Part shown: piece after piece, positions 8,983 to 18,700 of the stretch | Layout of the letters: every line of letters begins with the position of its first letter | Position numbering within the stretch: position 1 is the stretch's first letter | NCBI GenBank assembly: GCA_902774815.1 | Contig: CACYJV010000017.1 | Coordinates: 1 to 64,000 of the forward strand | Length of the DNA stretch: 64,000 nt | Reading direction: 5' to 3' | DNA from: an uncultured Prevotellaceae bacterium | GTDB taxonomy: Bacteria; Bacteroidota; Bacteroidia; Bacteroidales; Bacteroidaceae | Program-made: the position numbers and the translations under genes | The notes under the pieces: generated by a model | Told to the model about the DNA's origin: nothing | The model's database searches: none | What the model saw: the letters and a program-made list of their open reading frames with translations, nothing else

Positions 8983-9130
8983 CCTTTGCGTTTTTTTTTC
9001 GTCTTTTGGACTAAGCTTTGGATTTTTGCAGCACGGGCATCGCGCATCCGGATGGACAATAAAAGCCCGATTTTCCGTATGTGTGTGCATGTTAATAAAT
9101 GTGTAATAGGGACACTTTTTCAATAAAACA

Positions 9131-9162
9131 TTTGGAGTTTATTGTGAAAAATACTATCTTTG
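9131..9162 (+). promoter_or_regulatory. Promoter of the 9269 gene
   Basis: TTTG (9131-9134), exactly 20 nt, TATCTTTG (9155-9162). The leader is about 100 nt (9169-9268). It has a G/C-rich start (CGGTTCCCGGTGAGGGGC) and an A/T-rich end; I do not recognise a riboswitch class in it. Confidence 0.85.
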
Positions 9163-9268
9163 GGGCCTAAATACCTGATGGTCGGTTCCCGGTGAGGGGC
9201 TGAATAAGGCTTAACAATGGAGAATTCTTTTAATAACTTTTACTAACTAATCAAAAAAATCAAATCTT

Positions 9269-12200
9269 ATGAAGAAGTTTTTACTCTTTGCTCTTGTGGC
9301 TATGATCGGCATGCCGGTCCTGGCACAGGATGAGATTGGCGATGACGTCACCAAATACGTCATCAATGGCGGCTTCGAAGACGACCTGACGTTCCAGGCT
9401 GACGGTTCGATGAAGGAAGCCATCAAGACGACCTACTCGCTGAGTGATCGTAGCTGGGCCTATGAGTGTGCCGACAGCACCGTGTATGCCCGCCCGAAGT
9501 CAACGAGTAGCAAGACCCGTCCCGACGGTCGCAAGATGGAAGCCGTCAACGGTTTCAAGGGTCGCGTACAGGGTTGGACGCTGGAGACCAACGGCGAGTA
9601 CCCCAAGTGCGAGTGGACCTATTTCGGCACCGTTCCTTATGCTTTGAAGAACGAGGCCGTCTGTATCTCCGACGACACCAACGGCTACATGACCGTTCCT
9701 GAGCGTCCGACGGAGTTCGACGGTGGCGAGGGCTTCCTGTATCTGCGTGCTGGATGGACCAACCAGGCCATCTACAAGCAGGTTGTTAAGCTGCCTTGCG
9801 CCAAATATCGTCTGGAGTACTGGACCATCAACCTTTCGCCCTCTGCTACTGCCGTGGCTAAGGACCTTTCGATGATCACTTGCCGTAAGGACGTGTTCAA
9901 GGACGAAGATGGCGTAGGCGTGATGAACACCACGTGGACCAAGCACGAGTTTGAGTTCACTCCTACTGCTGAGTTCACCATGCAGTTCGGTTTCCAGGCT
10001 GCCGACAACACCTCGAACTCGAACCCCATCGTGGCTCTCGACGGTATTAAGCTCGTTAAGATCGACGAGGCCGACGAGGTGGAGATTCGCCAGAGCGACT
10101 GCTTCGACCTGATTGCCGAGATTGAGGCTTATGCCCTTGACTCACTGGCCGACTACGCTGGCATCGGTACCCATTGGTCCGACGTCCAGGGTGACTGGGA
10201 AAACGCTGCTTCGAGCGACGACGTTGAGGAGCTGAAGGCTGTTGAGGCACAGCTGAAGGAACTGAAGGCTAAGTATCAGCAGGCTATGCTCGACGTGGTT
10301 ACATTCCAGAACCTGATCAACCAGGCTGAGGACATCAGGAGCAGCACCGACTATCCTGGTAAGGATGCTCTGAGCGCAGCTATTGACAAGGCTTCGCAGA
10401 CACTTGAAGAAGGCGACATCGACGACATCGCAGCTGGTATCACCGAGCTGAGAAACGCTATGGTTGAGTACTACATGAGTCAGGAAGGCGTCTCTGAGGA
10501 CAATCCTGTCGACATCACCGAGATGTTCGTCATGCACCCCTGGTTCATCGAAAAGAGCCCGACCTTCGCCGGTGGCTACTGGGACTTCGAGCACGCTGAC
10601 GAGTACACCGAGGGTAGCGCTCCTTCCGACACCAATACCGATGGCTGGTACATTGGCCAGAGCGGTGGCGACCAGCGCACCAACTACATTGGTGGTCTGA
10701 CCTGCTGGAATGCTTGGAACAACAACTTCTCGAGCGTTTCTATCAATCAGGACATCTCTGGTCTGCCTCAGGGCTTCTATAAGGTTTCTGCCCAGATGGT
10801 AACTCAGGACGGTCTGGTCACTGACCAGCACGTCTTCATCAAGGGTCAGATGGGTACTGCCAACAGCCCCGTGCTGAATCCCGACAACATGAGCTGGGAC
10901 GGCGGTGTCTATGAGACGCTGACCACAACCTCGTTCGTCGTTCCTGGCAACACTACCGTTACGATCGGTGCATGGGGTACCGGCGGTGAGGGTGCTGCAG
11001 GTTGGTTCTGCGTCACCAACTTCCGTCTGCTCTATTGCGGTCCTGCTACAGACGAGCAGGTAGCCGAGGCTCTTGCTGCACGCATTGCCGAGGTGAACAG
11101 CGCCATCGACGGCATGCACTTCGCAGCCGACAAGGTTGCCGCTAAGGCTCTGGTCGAAGAGTACAACAATACGAAGGACATGGCTAAGCTGGATGAGGCT
11201 GCTACACTGGCCGAGACCTCCGAGGCTAAGTACGACGAGATCATGATGGAAGGCAAGACCATTCCTACCGTTGAAGCTGGTCTGGCCGAGGGCACCTATG
11301 GCGAAGCCGCTCCTATCGCACAGTTCGCACTCAACTACGTCAACAACTGGATTGCTTCTGCAGAGGCTACCTATACAGAGGTGGACAACCAGCTGAACTT
11401 GGTGAAGAACTATGTGAACAACTACATCCCCGCTTACCAGAATGCTGAACAGGTACTGGCCGAGACCAACAACCAGACTGCTAAGGATTACCTGGCCAAC
11501 ACAATGGCTTCGCAGAAGAAGGCTCTTTGCGAGGAGATGAAGGATGGCACGACCGTTCAGGAGTACATCGACGAGCTCAACCGCGTCGTTACTGCTGTGA
11601 ACAACCAGAATTCTTATGAGGCTAATCCCGATGCTACCGACTACACAAGCTTCATCCGCAACCCGCAGGCTCAGGCTGAGGCTGGATGGAACCTCTTCAA
11701 GGGTACTGGTAACAACAACACCAACGTTGGTGAGTACTTCAACTCGAACGACTCGCAGCACCGCTACTTCGACTCCTACAATTCCGAGAAGGGCGCTCTG
11801 AACTTCTACGGCTATCAGGAGGTGATTGGTCTGCCCAATGGTTCTTATAAGGTGAAGGCTGCCGTCCGTGGCAATGGCGAGGGCATATTCCTCTTCACCA
11901 GCAATGGTGGTACTGCTAAGGCTGACACCACATGGACAGAGATGCCGCTCCAGTTCTTCACACACACCGATGATGAGACTGGCGAGGAAGTGACCGATAC
12001 CGTTACCAACTACTGGGGTGCTATCTGGCAGGATGCCGACGAGCGCTTCAAGGACATGCTGACCGACGATCCCGACTACTACGAGGTTCAGGGTATTGCC
12101 AATGCTCACGACAGCCAGGGCTTCGGTTGGATGTGGATGGAGCTGCCTGAGGCTGAGGTGAAGGATCACAAGCTGGTTATCGGCTTCTCCACCGATCAGG

Positions 12201-12448
12201 CTCGCACAGGTAAGGCCTTCACAGGTAACTGGTTCTCAGTGACCGACTTCACGCTGACCATGACCAAGAAGGGTGACAACTCTGGTTGGGAAGGCCCGAT
12301 CGTCGATGGTATCGATGAGGTTGTCAACTCGCAGAGCATTGCTATCGATGGCATCTACACTGTAACTGGTGCACGCGTCAATAGTCTCCAGAAGGGCCTG
12401 AATATCGTTGTCAGCAACGGTAAGGCCATGAAGGTACTTGTGAAGTAA
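9269..12448 (+). CDS. Giant secreted FIVAR-containing protein with C-terminal tag
   Basis: 1059 aa, signal peptide MKKFLLFALVAMIGMPVLAQ. An N-terminal galactose-binding-like module (about 25-265, starting DVTKYVINGGFEDD) is followed by helical FIVAR-like regions (about 275-395 and 590-780), a second beta module (about 410-590), a third beta module (about 790-1000), and the tail IDGIYTVTGARVNSLQKG... ending KVLVK, the same tag as the two giant genes to the left. No catalytic signature is recognised. A carbohydrate-binding or structural role at the surface is inferred from the module types and from the glycan-enzyme genes that follow. Codon use is C/T-rich at third positions, as in highly expressed neighbours. 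Confidence 0.85.
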   Translation: MKKFLLFALVAMIGMPVLAQDEIGDDVTKYVINGGFEDDLTFQADGSMKEAIKTTYSLSDRSWAYECADSTVYARPKSTSSKTRPDGRKMEAVNGFKGRVQGWTLETNGEYPKCEWTYFGTVPYALKNEAVCISDDTNGYMTVPERPTEFDGGEGFLYLRAGWTNQAIYKQVVKLPCAKYRLEYWTINLSPSATAVAKDLSMITCRKDVFKDEDGVGVMNTTWTKHEFEFTPTAEFTMQFGFQAADNTSNSNPIVALDGIKLVKIDEADEVEIRQSDCFDLIAEIEAYALDSLADYAGIGTHWSDVQGDWENAASSDDVEELKAVEAQLKELKAKYQQAMLDVVTFQNLINQAEDIRSSTDYPGKDALSAAIDKASQTLEEGDIDDIAAGITELRNAMVEYYMSQEGVSEDNPVDITEMFVMHPWFIEKSPTFAGGYWDFEHADEYTEGSAPSDTNTDGWYIGQSGGDQRTNYIGGLTCWNAWNNNFSSVSINQDISGLPQGFYKVSAQMVTQDGLVTDQHVFIKGQMGTANSPVLNPDNMSWDGGVYETLTTTSFVVPGNTTVTIGAWGTGGEGAAGWFCVTNFRLLYCGPATDEQVAEALAARIAEVNSAIDGMHFAADKVAAKALVEEYNNTKDMAKLDEAATLAETSEAKYDEIMMEGKTIPTVEAGLAEGTYGEAAPIAQFALNYVNNWIASAEATYTEVDNQLNLVKNYVNNYIPAYQNAEQVLAETNNQTAKDYLANTMASQKKALCEEMKDGTTVQEYIDELNRVVTAVNNQNSYEANPDATDYTSFIRNPQAQAEAGWNLFKGTGNNNTNVGEYFNSNDSQHRYFDSYNSEKGALNFYGYQEVIGLPNGSYKVKAAVRGNGEGIFLFTSNGGTAKADTTWTEMPLQFFTHTDDETGEEVTDTVTNYWGAIWQDADERFKDMLTDDPDYYEVQGIANAHDSQGFGWMWMELPEAEVKDHKLVIGFSTDQARTGKAFTGNWFSVTDFTLTMTKKGDNSGWEGPIVDGIDEVVNSQSIAIDGIYTVTGARVNSLQKGLNIVVSNGKAMKVLVK

Positions 12449-12496
12449 GCGAACTCACCGACGATAGCTTTGCTATCAGACAAAATGAACGAAATG

Positions 12497-12535
12497 CTCC
12501 CTGCTCCCATCGTGGGGGCGGGGAGTTTTCTTTTT
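12497..12535 (+). terminator. Strong terminator after the 9269 gene
   Basis: The 12-bp stem CTCCCTGCTCCC (12497-12508) pairs fully, allowing two G-T pairs, with GGGGGCGGGGAG (12513-12524) and is followed by TTTTCTTTTT. It ends only 18 bp before the next start codon. Confidence 0.92.
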
Positions 12536-12553
12536 ACCATTAGCACTACAACA

Positions 12554-15500
12554 ATGAGAAAAAGCCTTTTATTTCTGGTTGCTTTTGCAACAGCACTTGG
12601 CGTCTATGCACAGACAGACGTTACATCAAAGTACCTGACAAATGCCTCTTTCGAGGACGATAACGCCGCGAACCTGACGGCCGTTAATAACCAGGCCGAC
12701 GGACTGAGAGGATATCAGTTGGACAATCCGAGTGGATGGACAGTCAGCGGTAGCGATGTAGTTAAATTGCTCGTTACCGCCAACTGTTACACCGATAACA
12801 ATTTTGGATTGGTCAGCACGTTGACCGACGGACAGCAGGCTTACTATCTGCGCATGGGTTGGAGTGCAGGCACTTCACGTGTGGAACAGTTTATCAGCTC
12901 ACTGCCCAAGGGAAAGTATCAGCTGATGGTCACCTATCGTGCTGCATACGCTAACCAAGCAACTTCGTCGCTGATGGTCTTTGCCGGCACTGATGCCAAG
13001 AGTGCCACTTTCAGTGCAGGTAGCCAGAACTTCTTCATCACGGCACCATGGAAAACTCTTGACGTAGTGTTTGAGCAACCTGCTGATGGCAGTATAGCTG
13101 TTGGCTATAGTGTCGATTGGCTGTCGGGTGGCTCGTGTGTGATGGTCGATAGAATTCAATTAGTGCTACTGCCCGATGAGTATGTCGATCCCGATGACCC
13201 AACTGTCGACAGTCCTACCGAAGGCGTCATCTCGGCCGACTTTGTCGACGAGCAGACCATGCAAGGCGATCTCTTGCAGATGCTGGCTAATTTCACCACG
13301 TACATGAAAGCCGACTTCCAGCAGGCAGCAGCACCGAATAGCGATGGTGATGCCTGTGGATGCTTCCGTGGTGAAGACACCATGGCCAACAATGAGAAAG
13401 GTGTCCGCCCGAATGCTGATCTCTCTATGATCTGCGCATTCCTCCTGAAGTATGGTAAGGACAAGGTTAGCCTGCCCAGTGGTGTCAGTTGGACTGACAT
13501 CGAGGACATGGCGATGAAGTCACTCGTGTTTGCCTACAGCACACATAAGGCCAACAAGCTGAAGGTTTGCGCTGGCAACAACTACTGGGGATCGACTTCC
13601 ACGAGCGACTATGCCTGGGAATCGAGCCTTTGGGCTATGAGCGTGGCCTACTCGGCATTCTTCCAGTGGGAGAAACTCACGGAGAAGCAACGCAACTACA
13701 TCTACAAGATGCTGAAGGCTGAGTGCAATTACGAACTGAACCGCACGGTTCCTACTGGCTATGCCGGTGATACAAAGGCCGAGGAAAACGGGTGGGAAGC
13801 CGACATCCTGGCTGTTACGCTTGGACTCTTTCCCGACGACGCACTGGCTCCCCAGTGGTTTGAGCGCCTGAGGCTCTTTGCCATTAACAGCTATTCGCAT
13901 AGCAGCGATAAAAATAACCAGACTATCGTAGATCCAGAGTATAATACAAAGACCGTGGCTCAACTCTACCGCGGCCAAAACCTCTATGACGACTATACCC
14001 TGCAGAACCATAACTATTTCCACACATCCTACCAGAACGTAGTAATGCAGGAACTTGGTGAGGCTGCACTAGCCTTGAAGCTGTTCCAGCAGGAACTCTA
14101 CGGCAAGGAAACCTGGAAGACCAACGCGTTGATGCACCACAACCTGGAGGTTCAGACAGAGGTGCTGAACTGGCTCGCACTGACAGACGGCGAATTGGCA
14201 ATGCCTAATGGCAACGACTGGAGTCTGTTCCTCTACGACCAAATCACATCTTACTCTACCAATGCTTGTTTCCTTCGCAATCAGGATGCATTGATGTTGG
14301 AAAACCTGGCTTATAAGTACATTAAGGCAAGGCAAAAGACTACGCAAGACGGGTCGTGGCTGCTCAGGGCCGATGTGGGTGCACGCCGTATGGGAGTCGA
14401 AGCCCATCGCGTGATGATGACTTACTTGATGCACCATGTGCTGTCGACGGCCGATTTGCAGCCTACTCGCTTTGAAGACTTCCGCCAACGCTACTCGGCA
14501 GCACGCAAGTTCGACACACAGAACATCGTACGCGCCTTTACTTCAGACCGCTTTACCACTTTCTCCTGGTCGGCAGGCCTGAGCAGTTATACTGGTTATA
14601 TAGCAGCCAACTCGGCTGACAAAAACAAAATCGTGGTACCTTTCCGTGCTAATAACACCGGAAACTTCCTGGGTTGGTATGAGGTGAGCGGAAAGAAAAC
14701 CAATGCCACACCCGTGGTAAGTGGTGTCTATCAACTCAAGGGCGACGGTTGGACCATGAATGGCGAACTGAATACCAACGATGCCGCATTGAACAATCGT
14801 TTCTCCATCTATTCAACTCCAGGCAACGCTGTTATATATATTGATAATGTACGCGCGAACAGCGATGTTACCATTACCAAGGAAAAGGGTGGATTGATGG
14901 CTATTTCTATGGATGAGTTGACCAAAACACAGCGAACGCTGATCCACGAAAACGGCACTGCCACCGTGAGCAACAGCAATACGCAGACGCTGAGCACATC
15001 GTGGCTGAACATCGATGGCGAACTGGGCTTCGTGGGCACAGGCGAGAAGGAGATGTATTTTGGTGATCGCGCCAACAATAATTCGGTGATGACCTCGAAA
15101 CTCTATTCGCTCTATAGTGGAAAAAGCCGCTCGGTGAAAACGGGCGACGTGGTGGATCGTCGCATCATGGTTTATTACACCAATGTGGATGCCACTCAGA
15201 CCAAGAATCTTGCCAGTCAACTTCTCGACCTTCGCAAGAAAGTTCCAACAGGATGGAATGGTGTGATGGCCTTCGATCCCAATGGTACAGGCTACCTGCT
15301 TCTTTCTAACTTTTCCTCGATGGAACCGTGCATTTTGAAGGATTTGGACACCCCCTATGGGGCACCAGTCTTGACGATCCCTGCTTCGTTCCCCAATGAA
15401 GTTTCATTTGCCGTGGAACCTAACCATAGCTTCTGCAACGTCGTGAAGTTCTATACCTATCAGGGAACTTACGCCGTTCAGGATGCCGACAACCCAAACG

Positions 15501-16525
15501 TGGCTTATTTCACCAGCTTGGCCAAATGTGCTGAGTGTGACATTATATTCAATGCCGTTACCGATGAGGGCATGAAGGACGTGACGGTAAAGGTTAAGGG
15601 AGGTGAGACCATCAAGGTCACCATCGATGGAAACGATATCATCATAGAACATGACTCAGTCTTTCCGCAAACTCAAACCGACGATTACACACAAGGCTAC
15701 ACCGACATTACTTCGCAACTCGATAACCCTAATTTCGAGGAGGACGTCACCTACGGCAATCGTGGACAGAACGTGACGGCCTCCGGAGTGACCTATGCCG
15801 ATTGCTATGTGAACAGCGTGGCAGCCACCAATGCGAAATGGCCAAACATCCTGCCGGTAAAGGGATGGACGGCAGGCAATAAGCTGGAGGGTGGTTCCAA
15901 CTACTGCCGTATGTACTCCATGCCTTATTCCATGGATTTGTTTTGCGTAAGTCCATCCAACGTGGGCAACTATGCGGCACAAACGGCAGGCATGATCAGT
16001 GACAGAGATAAGGGAAACCGCTGCCTTACGGTTCTAAACTCATGGGATAAGGGTGCTAATGCTATCACTCAGACAGTCAATCTGCCCGAAGGTGATTATC
16101 GCCTGCTTCTGGACATGAAATATGAATGTACCAATCAACAGCAGAACGATGGACAACGTGTGGTGGCATCTGGCAACACCAATACCTCGTTGACAGGTGT
16201 CAAGGTGGGCAGTAAGACCGACTATCGCTACCCACAGGAACCCTCCACTTGGCAGACCATGGTCTACGACTTTACCATTGAAAAGAAACAGAACGTGACT
16301 CTCTCATTGGGTTTTCAGACATCTGCTTCTGTGGGGGCTGCCAACAATACCTTATTATATATCGACAACGTGCGGTTGTTGCAAAAGACGCCCACAGGCA
16401 TTAACAAAACGCTTGTGACTTCACTTCCCGACAGACGTATTTACGACCTGCAGGGGAGGCTGATAGAGGGAACTCCCCGCAAAGGTATCTACATTCGAGA
16501 CGGACAAAAATACATCGTCCGATAA
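12554..16525 (+). CDS. Very large secreted protein, putative polysaccharide-active enzyme (lyase-like fold)
   Basis: 1323 aa from the ATG at 12554, which opens the signal peptide MRKSLLFLVAFATALGVYAQ. An upstream in-frame start at 12470 would place coding sequence through the terminator and is rejected. An N-terminal galactose-binding-like module (about 22-210) leads into a helical region (about 225-640) resembling an alpha/alpha toroid, with a conserved-looking LQNHNYFHTSYQN segment offering Asn, His and Tyr. A beta-sandwich-like region follows (about 650-1040), then another binding module (about 1060-1280) and the tail RRIYDLQGRLIEG... The layout recalls toroid-plus-sandwich polysaccharide lyases, but I cannot assign a family. 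It is followed 41 bp later by a GH105 gene, which fits removal of lyase-type unsaturated products. Confidence 0.75.
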   Translation: MRKSLLFLVAFATALGVYAQTDVTSKYLTNASFEDDNAANLTAVNNQADGLRGYQLDNPSGWTVSGSDVVKLLVTANCYTDNNFGLVSTLTDGQQAYYLRMGWSAGTSRVEQFISSLPKGKYQLMVTYRAAYANQATSSLMVFAGTDAKSATFSAGSQNFFITAPWKTLDVVFEQPADGSIAVGYSVDWLSGGSCVMVDRIQLVLLPDEYVDPDDPTVDSPTEGVISADFVDEQTMQGDLLQMLANFTTYMKADFQQAAAPNSDGDACGCFRGEDTMANNEKGVRPNADLSMICAFLLKYGKDKVSLPSGVSWTDIEDMAMKSLVFAYSTHKANKLKVCAGNNYWGSTSTSDYAWESSLWAMSVAYSAFFQWEKLTEKQRNYIYKMLKAECNYELNRTVPTGYAGDTKAEENGWEADILAVTLGLFPDDALAPQWFERLRLFAINSYSHSSDKNNQTIVDPEYNTKTVAQLYRGQNLYDDYTLQNHNYFHTSYQNVVMQELGEAALALKLFQQELYGKETWKTNALMHHNLEVQTEVLNWLALTDGELAMPNGNDWSLFLYDQITSYSTNACFLRNQDALMLENLAYKYIKARQKTTQDGSWLLRADVGARRMGVEAHRVMMTYLMHHVLSTADLQPTRFEDFRQRYSAARKFDTQNIVRAFTSDRFTTFSWSAGLSSYTGYIAANSADKNKIVVPFRANNTGNFLGWYEVSGKKTNATPVVSGVYQLKGDGWTMNGELNTNDAALNNRFSIYSTPGNAVIYIDNVRANSDVTITKEKGGLMAISMDELTKTQRTLIHENGTATVSNSNTQTLSTSWLNIDGELGFVGTGEKEMYFGDRANNNSVMTSKLYSLYSGKSRSVKTGDVVDRRIMVYYTNVDATQTKNLASQLLDLRKKVPTGWNGVMAFDPNGTGYLLLSNFSSMEPCILKDLDTPYGAPVLTIPASFPNEVSFAVEPNHSFCNVVKFYTYQGTYAVQDADNPNVAYFTSLAKCAECDIIFNAVTDEGMKDVTVKVKGGETIKVTIDGNDIIIEHDSVFPQTQTDDYTQGYTDITSQLDNPNFEEDVTYGNRGQNVTASGVTYADCYVNSVAATNAKWPNILPVKGWTAGNKLEGGSNYCRMYSMPYSMDLFCVSPSNVGNYAAQTAGMISDRDKGNRCLTVLNSWDKGANAITQTVNLPEGDYRLLLDMKYECTNQQQNDGQRVVASGNTNTSLTGVKVGSKTDYRYPQEPSTWQTMVYDFTIEKKQNVTLSLGFQTSASVGAANNTLLYIDNVRLLQKTPTGINKTLVTSLPDRRIYDLQGRLIEGTPRKGIYIRDGQKYIVR

Positions 16526-16566
16526 CAGACAGACCGAAAAACCTACTAACCTAGCACTAACCTATT

Positions 16567-18603
16567 ATGCTGATCAGGCTCTTTTGTTTTCTTTTTGCTG
16601 CTATGAGTTCGCTGATGGTGTCTGCCGTCGAGGTCAACTATGACTTCAATAGTCTGCCTAATGGAGCGAAATTGTGCAATGATGCCCGTATCGTGGAGAT
16701 GAGTGATGGCAACAAAGCCCTTTATACAGGTTCTCGCAACGGCTATCTCGACTTGGGAAAGGACTTCGGAAACACCATAGTTCCGCAACTTTCGGGCGAT
16801 TTCACCATCAGTATAGACCTGATTGTCGACCCTGAGGACAACTTGCTCTCGCAGAATGGCAACTTCGTGTGGTGCCTGGCATCGCAGGAACCAAATGGAA
16901 ATCCGCAGAACTACATGATGTTGCGCGTGAAAATAGGTGAATTGGGATATACCATGCGCTACGGCTCTGGAAACTACCGTCTGCAAAGCAATGCCCAGCT
17001 GCTTATGGGCGAATGGCAAAACGTGACTTATGTGCGGGAAGGGAACACGGCACGCCTCTATCTCAACGGCAATATTCTCGAAGAGATGACTTACGGCAAT
17101 AATGGGTCAGATCGTTACTATTCGCCTGCCGACATGTATGCTCAGGCAGGAAGCCTTGACTATAACTATCTGGCCCGCTCGGCATGGAGTGGCGATGCCT
17201 ATCTCAGGAAGACCGTCATCGACAACTTTTGTATTCTGGACAGGGCGAAAAGCGAGCGTGAAATTATGGACGACTATGAGAAACTCTTTGAGATGGCTGT
17301 CGACTTTGAGGATGAGGGCGAAGATCCTGATCCCACAGACGAACTTGACTATAACACGGTGGAAGGCGTAAAACAGTTGATACAGAACGTCAATGACGCC
17401 TATCAGAGCGCGCATCCCTACAACCGACGCAGTTTCTGGGACTATGCCGTCTATCATACGGGCAACATGGCGGCTTACAAGTACACGGGCAAGCGCGACT
17501 ATCTGGACTATTCCATTAACTGGGGCGAGTATAATAACTGGTATGGATCGACAGGCGACAACCCGGCTCGCTGGCGCTATTCCTATGGCGAGGGCAGCAA
17601 CTATGCCCTCTTCGGTGACTGGCAATGCTGCTTCCAGACCTATGTCGACATCTATTTTGACGAGTTGCAGGCCGATGAGCAAGGCCAGGGCCGCTGGAGT
17701 GACAGTGAACTTGAACGTGTGGTCAGCAGGGCAAAGTTTGTGATGGACTACATGATGAAATCCGATACTGTGGACTATTGGTGGTGGTGCGATGCTTTGT
17801 ACATGGCGATGCCTGTGATGACGAAGATGTGGCGACTCACGGGCGACGAGGGATATCTCACGAAGATGCACCAGTGTTTCGACTATAGTCGTAACCTGAT
17901 GTATGACGAAGAGAACCACTTGTTCTTCCGTGATGCAGGATACATATATCCCGCTCACCAGACCACACGTGGACTGCCCGACTATTGGAGTCGTGGAAAT
18001 GGATGGGTGGTGGCAGGACTGGCTCGTGTCTTGAGCGAACTCCCTGCCGATCATGCCGACCGCAGTTATTATGCCGAGGTGTTCAAGGATATGTGCACGG
18101 CCGCCATTGATTGCCAGGTGTCCGAAGGCTTTTGGCCAGAAAGCCTTGCCGATTCGCTATATGCGCGCTGTCGCGAGAGTAGTGGAACCTGCTTGTTCAC
18201 CTATGGAATGTTGTGGGGCATGAACAACGGCCTCCTCGAAGAGGCCGACTTCATGCCAACCGTCAGCCGCGCCTGGCATTATCTCACGCAGATTGCCCTC
18301 CAACCCGATTGGACAGTGGGCTATATGCAGCCAATCGGAGCTGCAGCCAATGAAAATGCCCAACTTTATCCTTCCAATGTCACGCAGTTCGGCACCGGAG
18401 CCTTCCTGCTTGCAGCATCAGAAATGGGCCGTTTCATCGAGAAAAATCATTACAATGGGATTCTCATTCCATCGGTTAATGACAAAAAATACGATGGCAT
18501 CGACAATGAGTCCCTTCGCCTTTACGATTTGTCGGGGCGGCCAATATCGGGAGTTAAAAAGGGAGTATTTATCAAAAATGGCAAAAAAATCCTGTTAAAA
18601 TAG
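16567..18603 (+). CDS. LamG-like domain fused to GH105 unsaturated uronyl hydrolase
   Basis: 678 aa, signal peptide MLIRLFCFLFAAMSSLMVSA. Residues 22-235 form a LamG/concanavalin-like domain (VNYDFNSLPNGAKL ... DNFCILDRAKSEREI). Residues 255-650 are a GH88/GH105 (YteR/YesR-like) alpha/alpha barrel, seen from AVYHTGNMAAYKYTG, LFGDWQCCFQTY, WWWCDALYMAMPVMTKM, SRGNGWVVAGLARVL and GTGAFLLAASEMGRF. This family hydrolyses unsaturated uronic acid ends produced by polysaccharide lyases. The C-terminal tail is LRLYDLSGRPISGVKKG... Its sequence resembles the smaller GH105 enzyme at 62734. Probably transcribed with the preceding gene (41-bp gap). Confidence 0.92.
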   Translation: MLIRLFCFLFAAMSSLMVSAVEVNYDFNSLPNGAKLCNDARIVEMSDGNKALYTGSRNGYLDLGKDFGNTIVPQLSGDFTISIDLIVDPEDNLLSQNGNFVWCLASQEPNGNPQNYMMLRVKIGELGYTMRYGSGNYRLQSNAQLLMGEWQNVTYVREGNTARLYLNGNILEEMTYGNNGSDRYYSPADMYAQAGSLDYNYLARSAWSGDAYLRKTVIDNFCILDRAKSEREIMDDYEKLFEMAVDFEDEGEDPDPTDELDYNTVEGVKQLIQNVNDAYQSAHPYNRRSFWDYAVYHTGNMAAYKYTGKRDYLDYSINWGEYNNWYGSTGDNPARWRYSYGEGSNYALFGDWQCCFQTYVDIYFDELQADEQGQGRWSDSELERVVSRAKFVMDYMMKSDTVDYWWWCDALYMAMPVMTKMWRLTGDEGYLTKMHQCFDYSRNLMYDEENHLFFRDAGYIYPAHQTTRGLPDYWSRGNGWVVAGLARVLSELPADHADRSYYAEVFKDMCTAAIDCQVSEGFWPESLADSLYARCRESSGTCLFTYGMLWGMNNGLLEEADFMPTVSRAWHYLTQIALQPDWTVGYMQPIGAAANENAQLYPSNVTQFGTGAFLLAASEMGRFIEKNHYNGILIPSVNDKKYDGIDNESLRLYDLSGRPISGVKKGVFIKNGKKILLK

Positions 18604-18633
18604 TTATTTTTTCAAAAAAATGTTTTAATTTTG
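18602..18633 (+). promoter_or_regulatory. Probable promoter of the SusCD/FAS1 operon
   Basis: A good -7 box TAATTTTG lies at 18626-18633, about 70 nt before the first start codon. The -33 region about 20 nt upstream (18602-18605) is weak (AGTT). A weak -33 could indicate activator dependence, but no activator gene is adjacent. Confidence 0.5.
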
Positions 18634-18700
18634 CGACCGAATAATGTGAACCTAACGATAATAATAAATCAATAAATGTAATAACTAAATCTCAAAATGT

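Noticed and set aside
9169..9268. Riboswitch in the leader of the 9269 gene
   Set aside because: The leader has some G/C-rich complementarity but I recognise no known aptamer core.
12470..12553. Upstream start for the 1323-aa protein
   Set aside because: The extra codons run through the stem of a strong terminator and precede a good signal peptide that starts at 12554.
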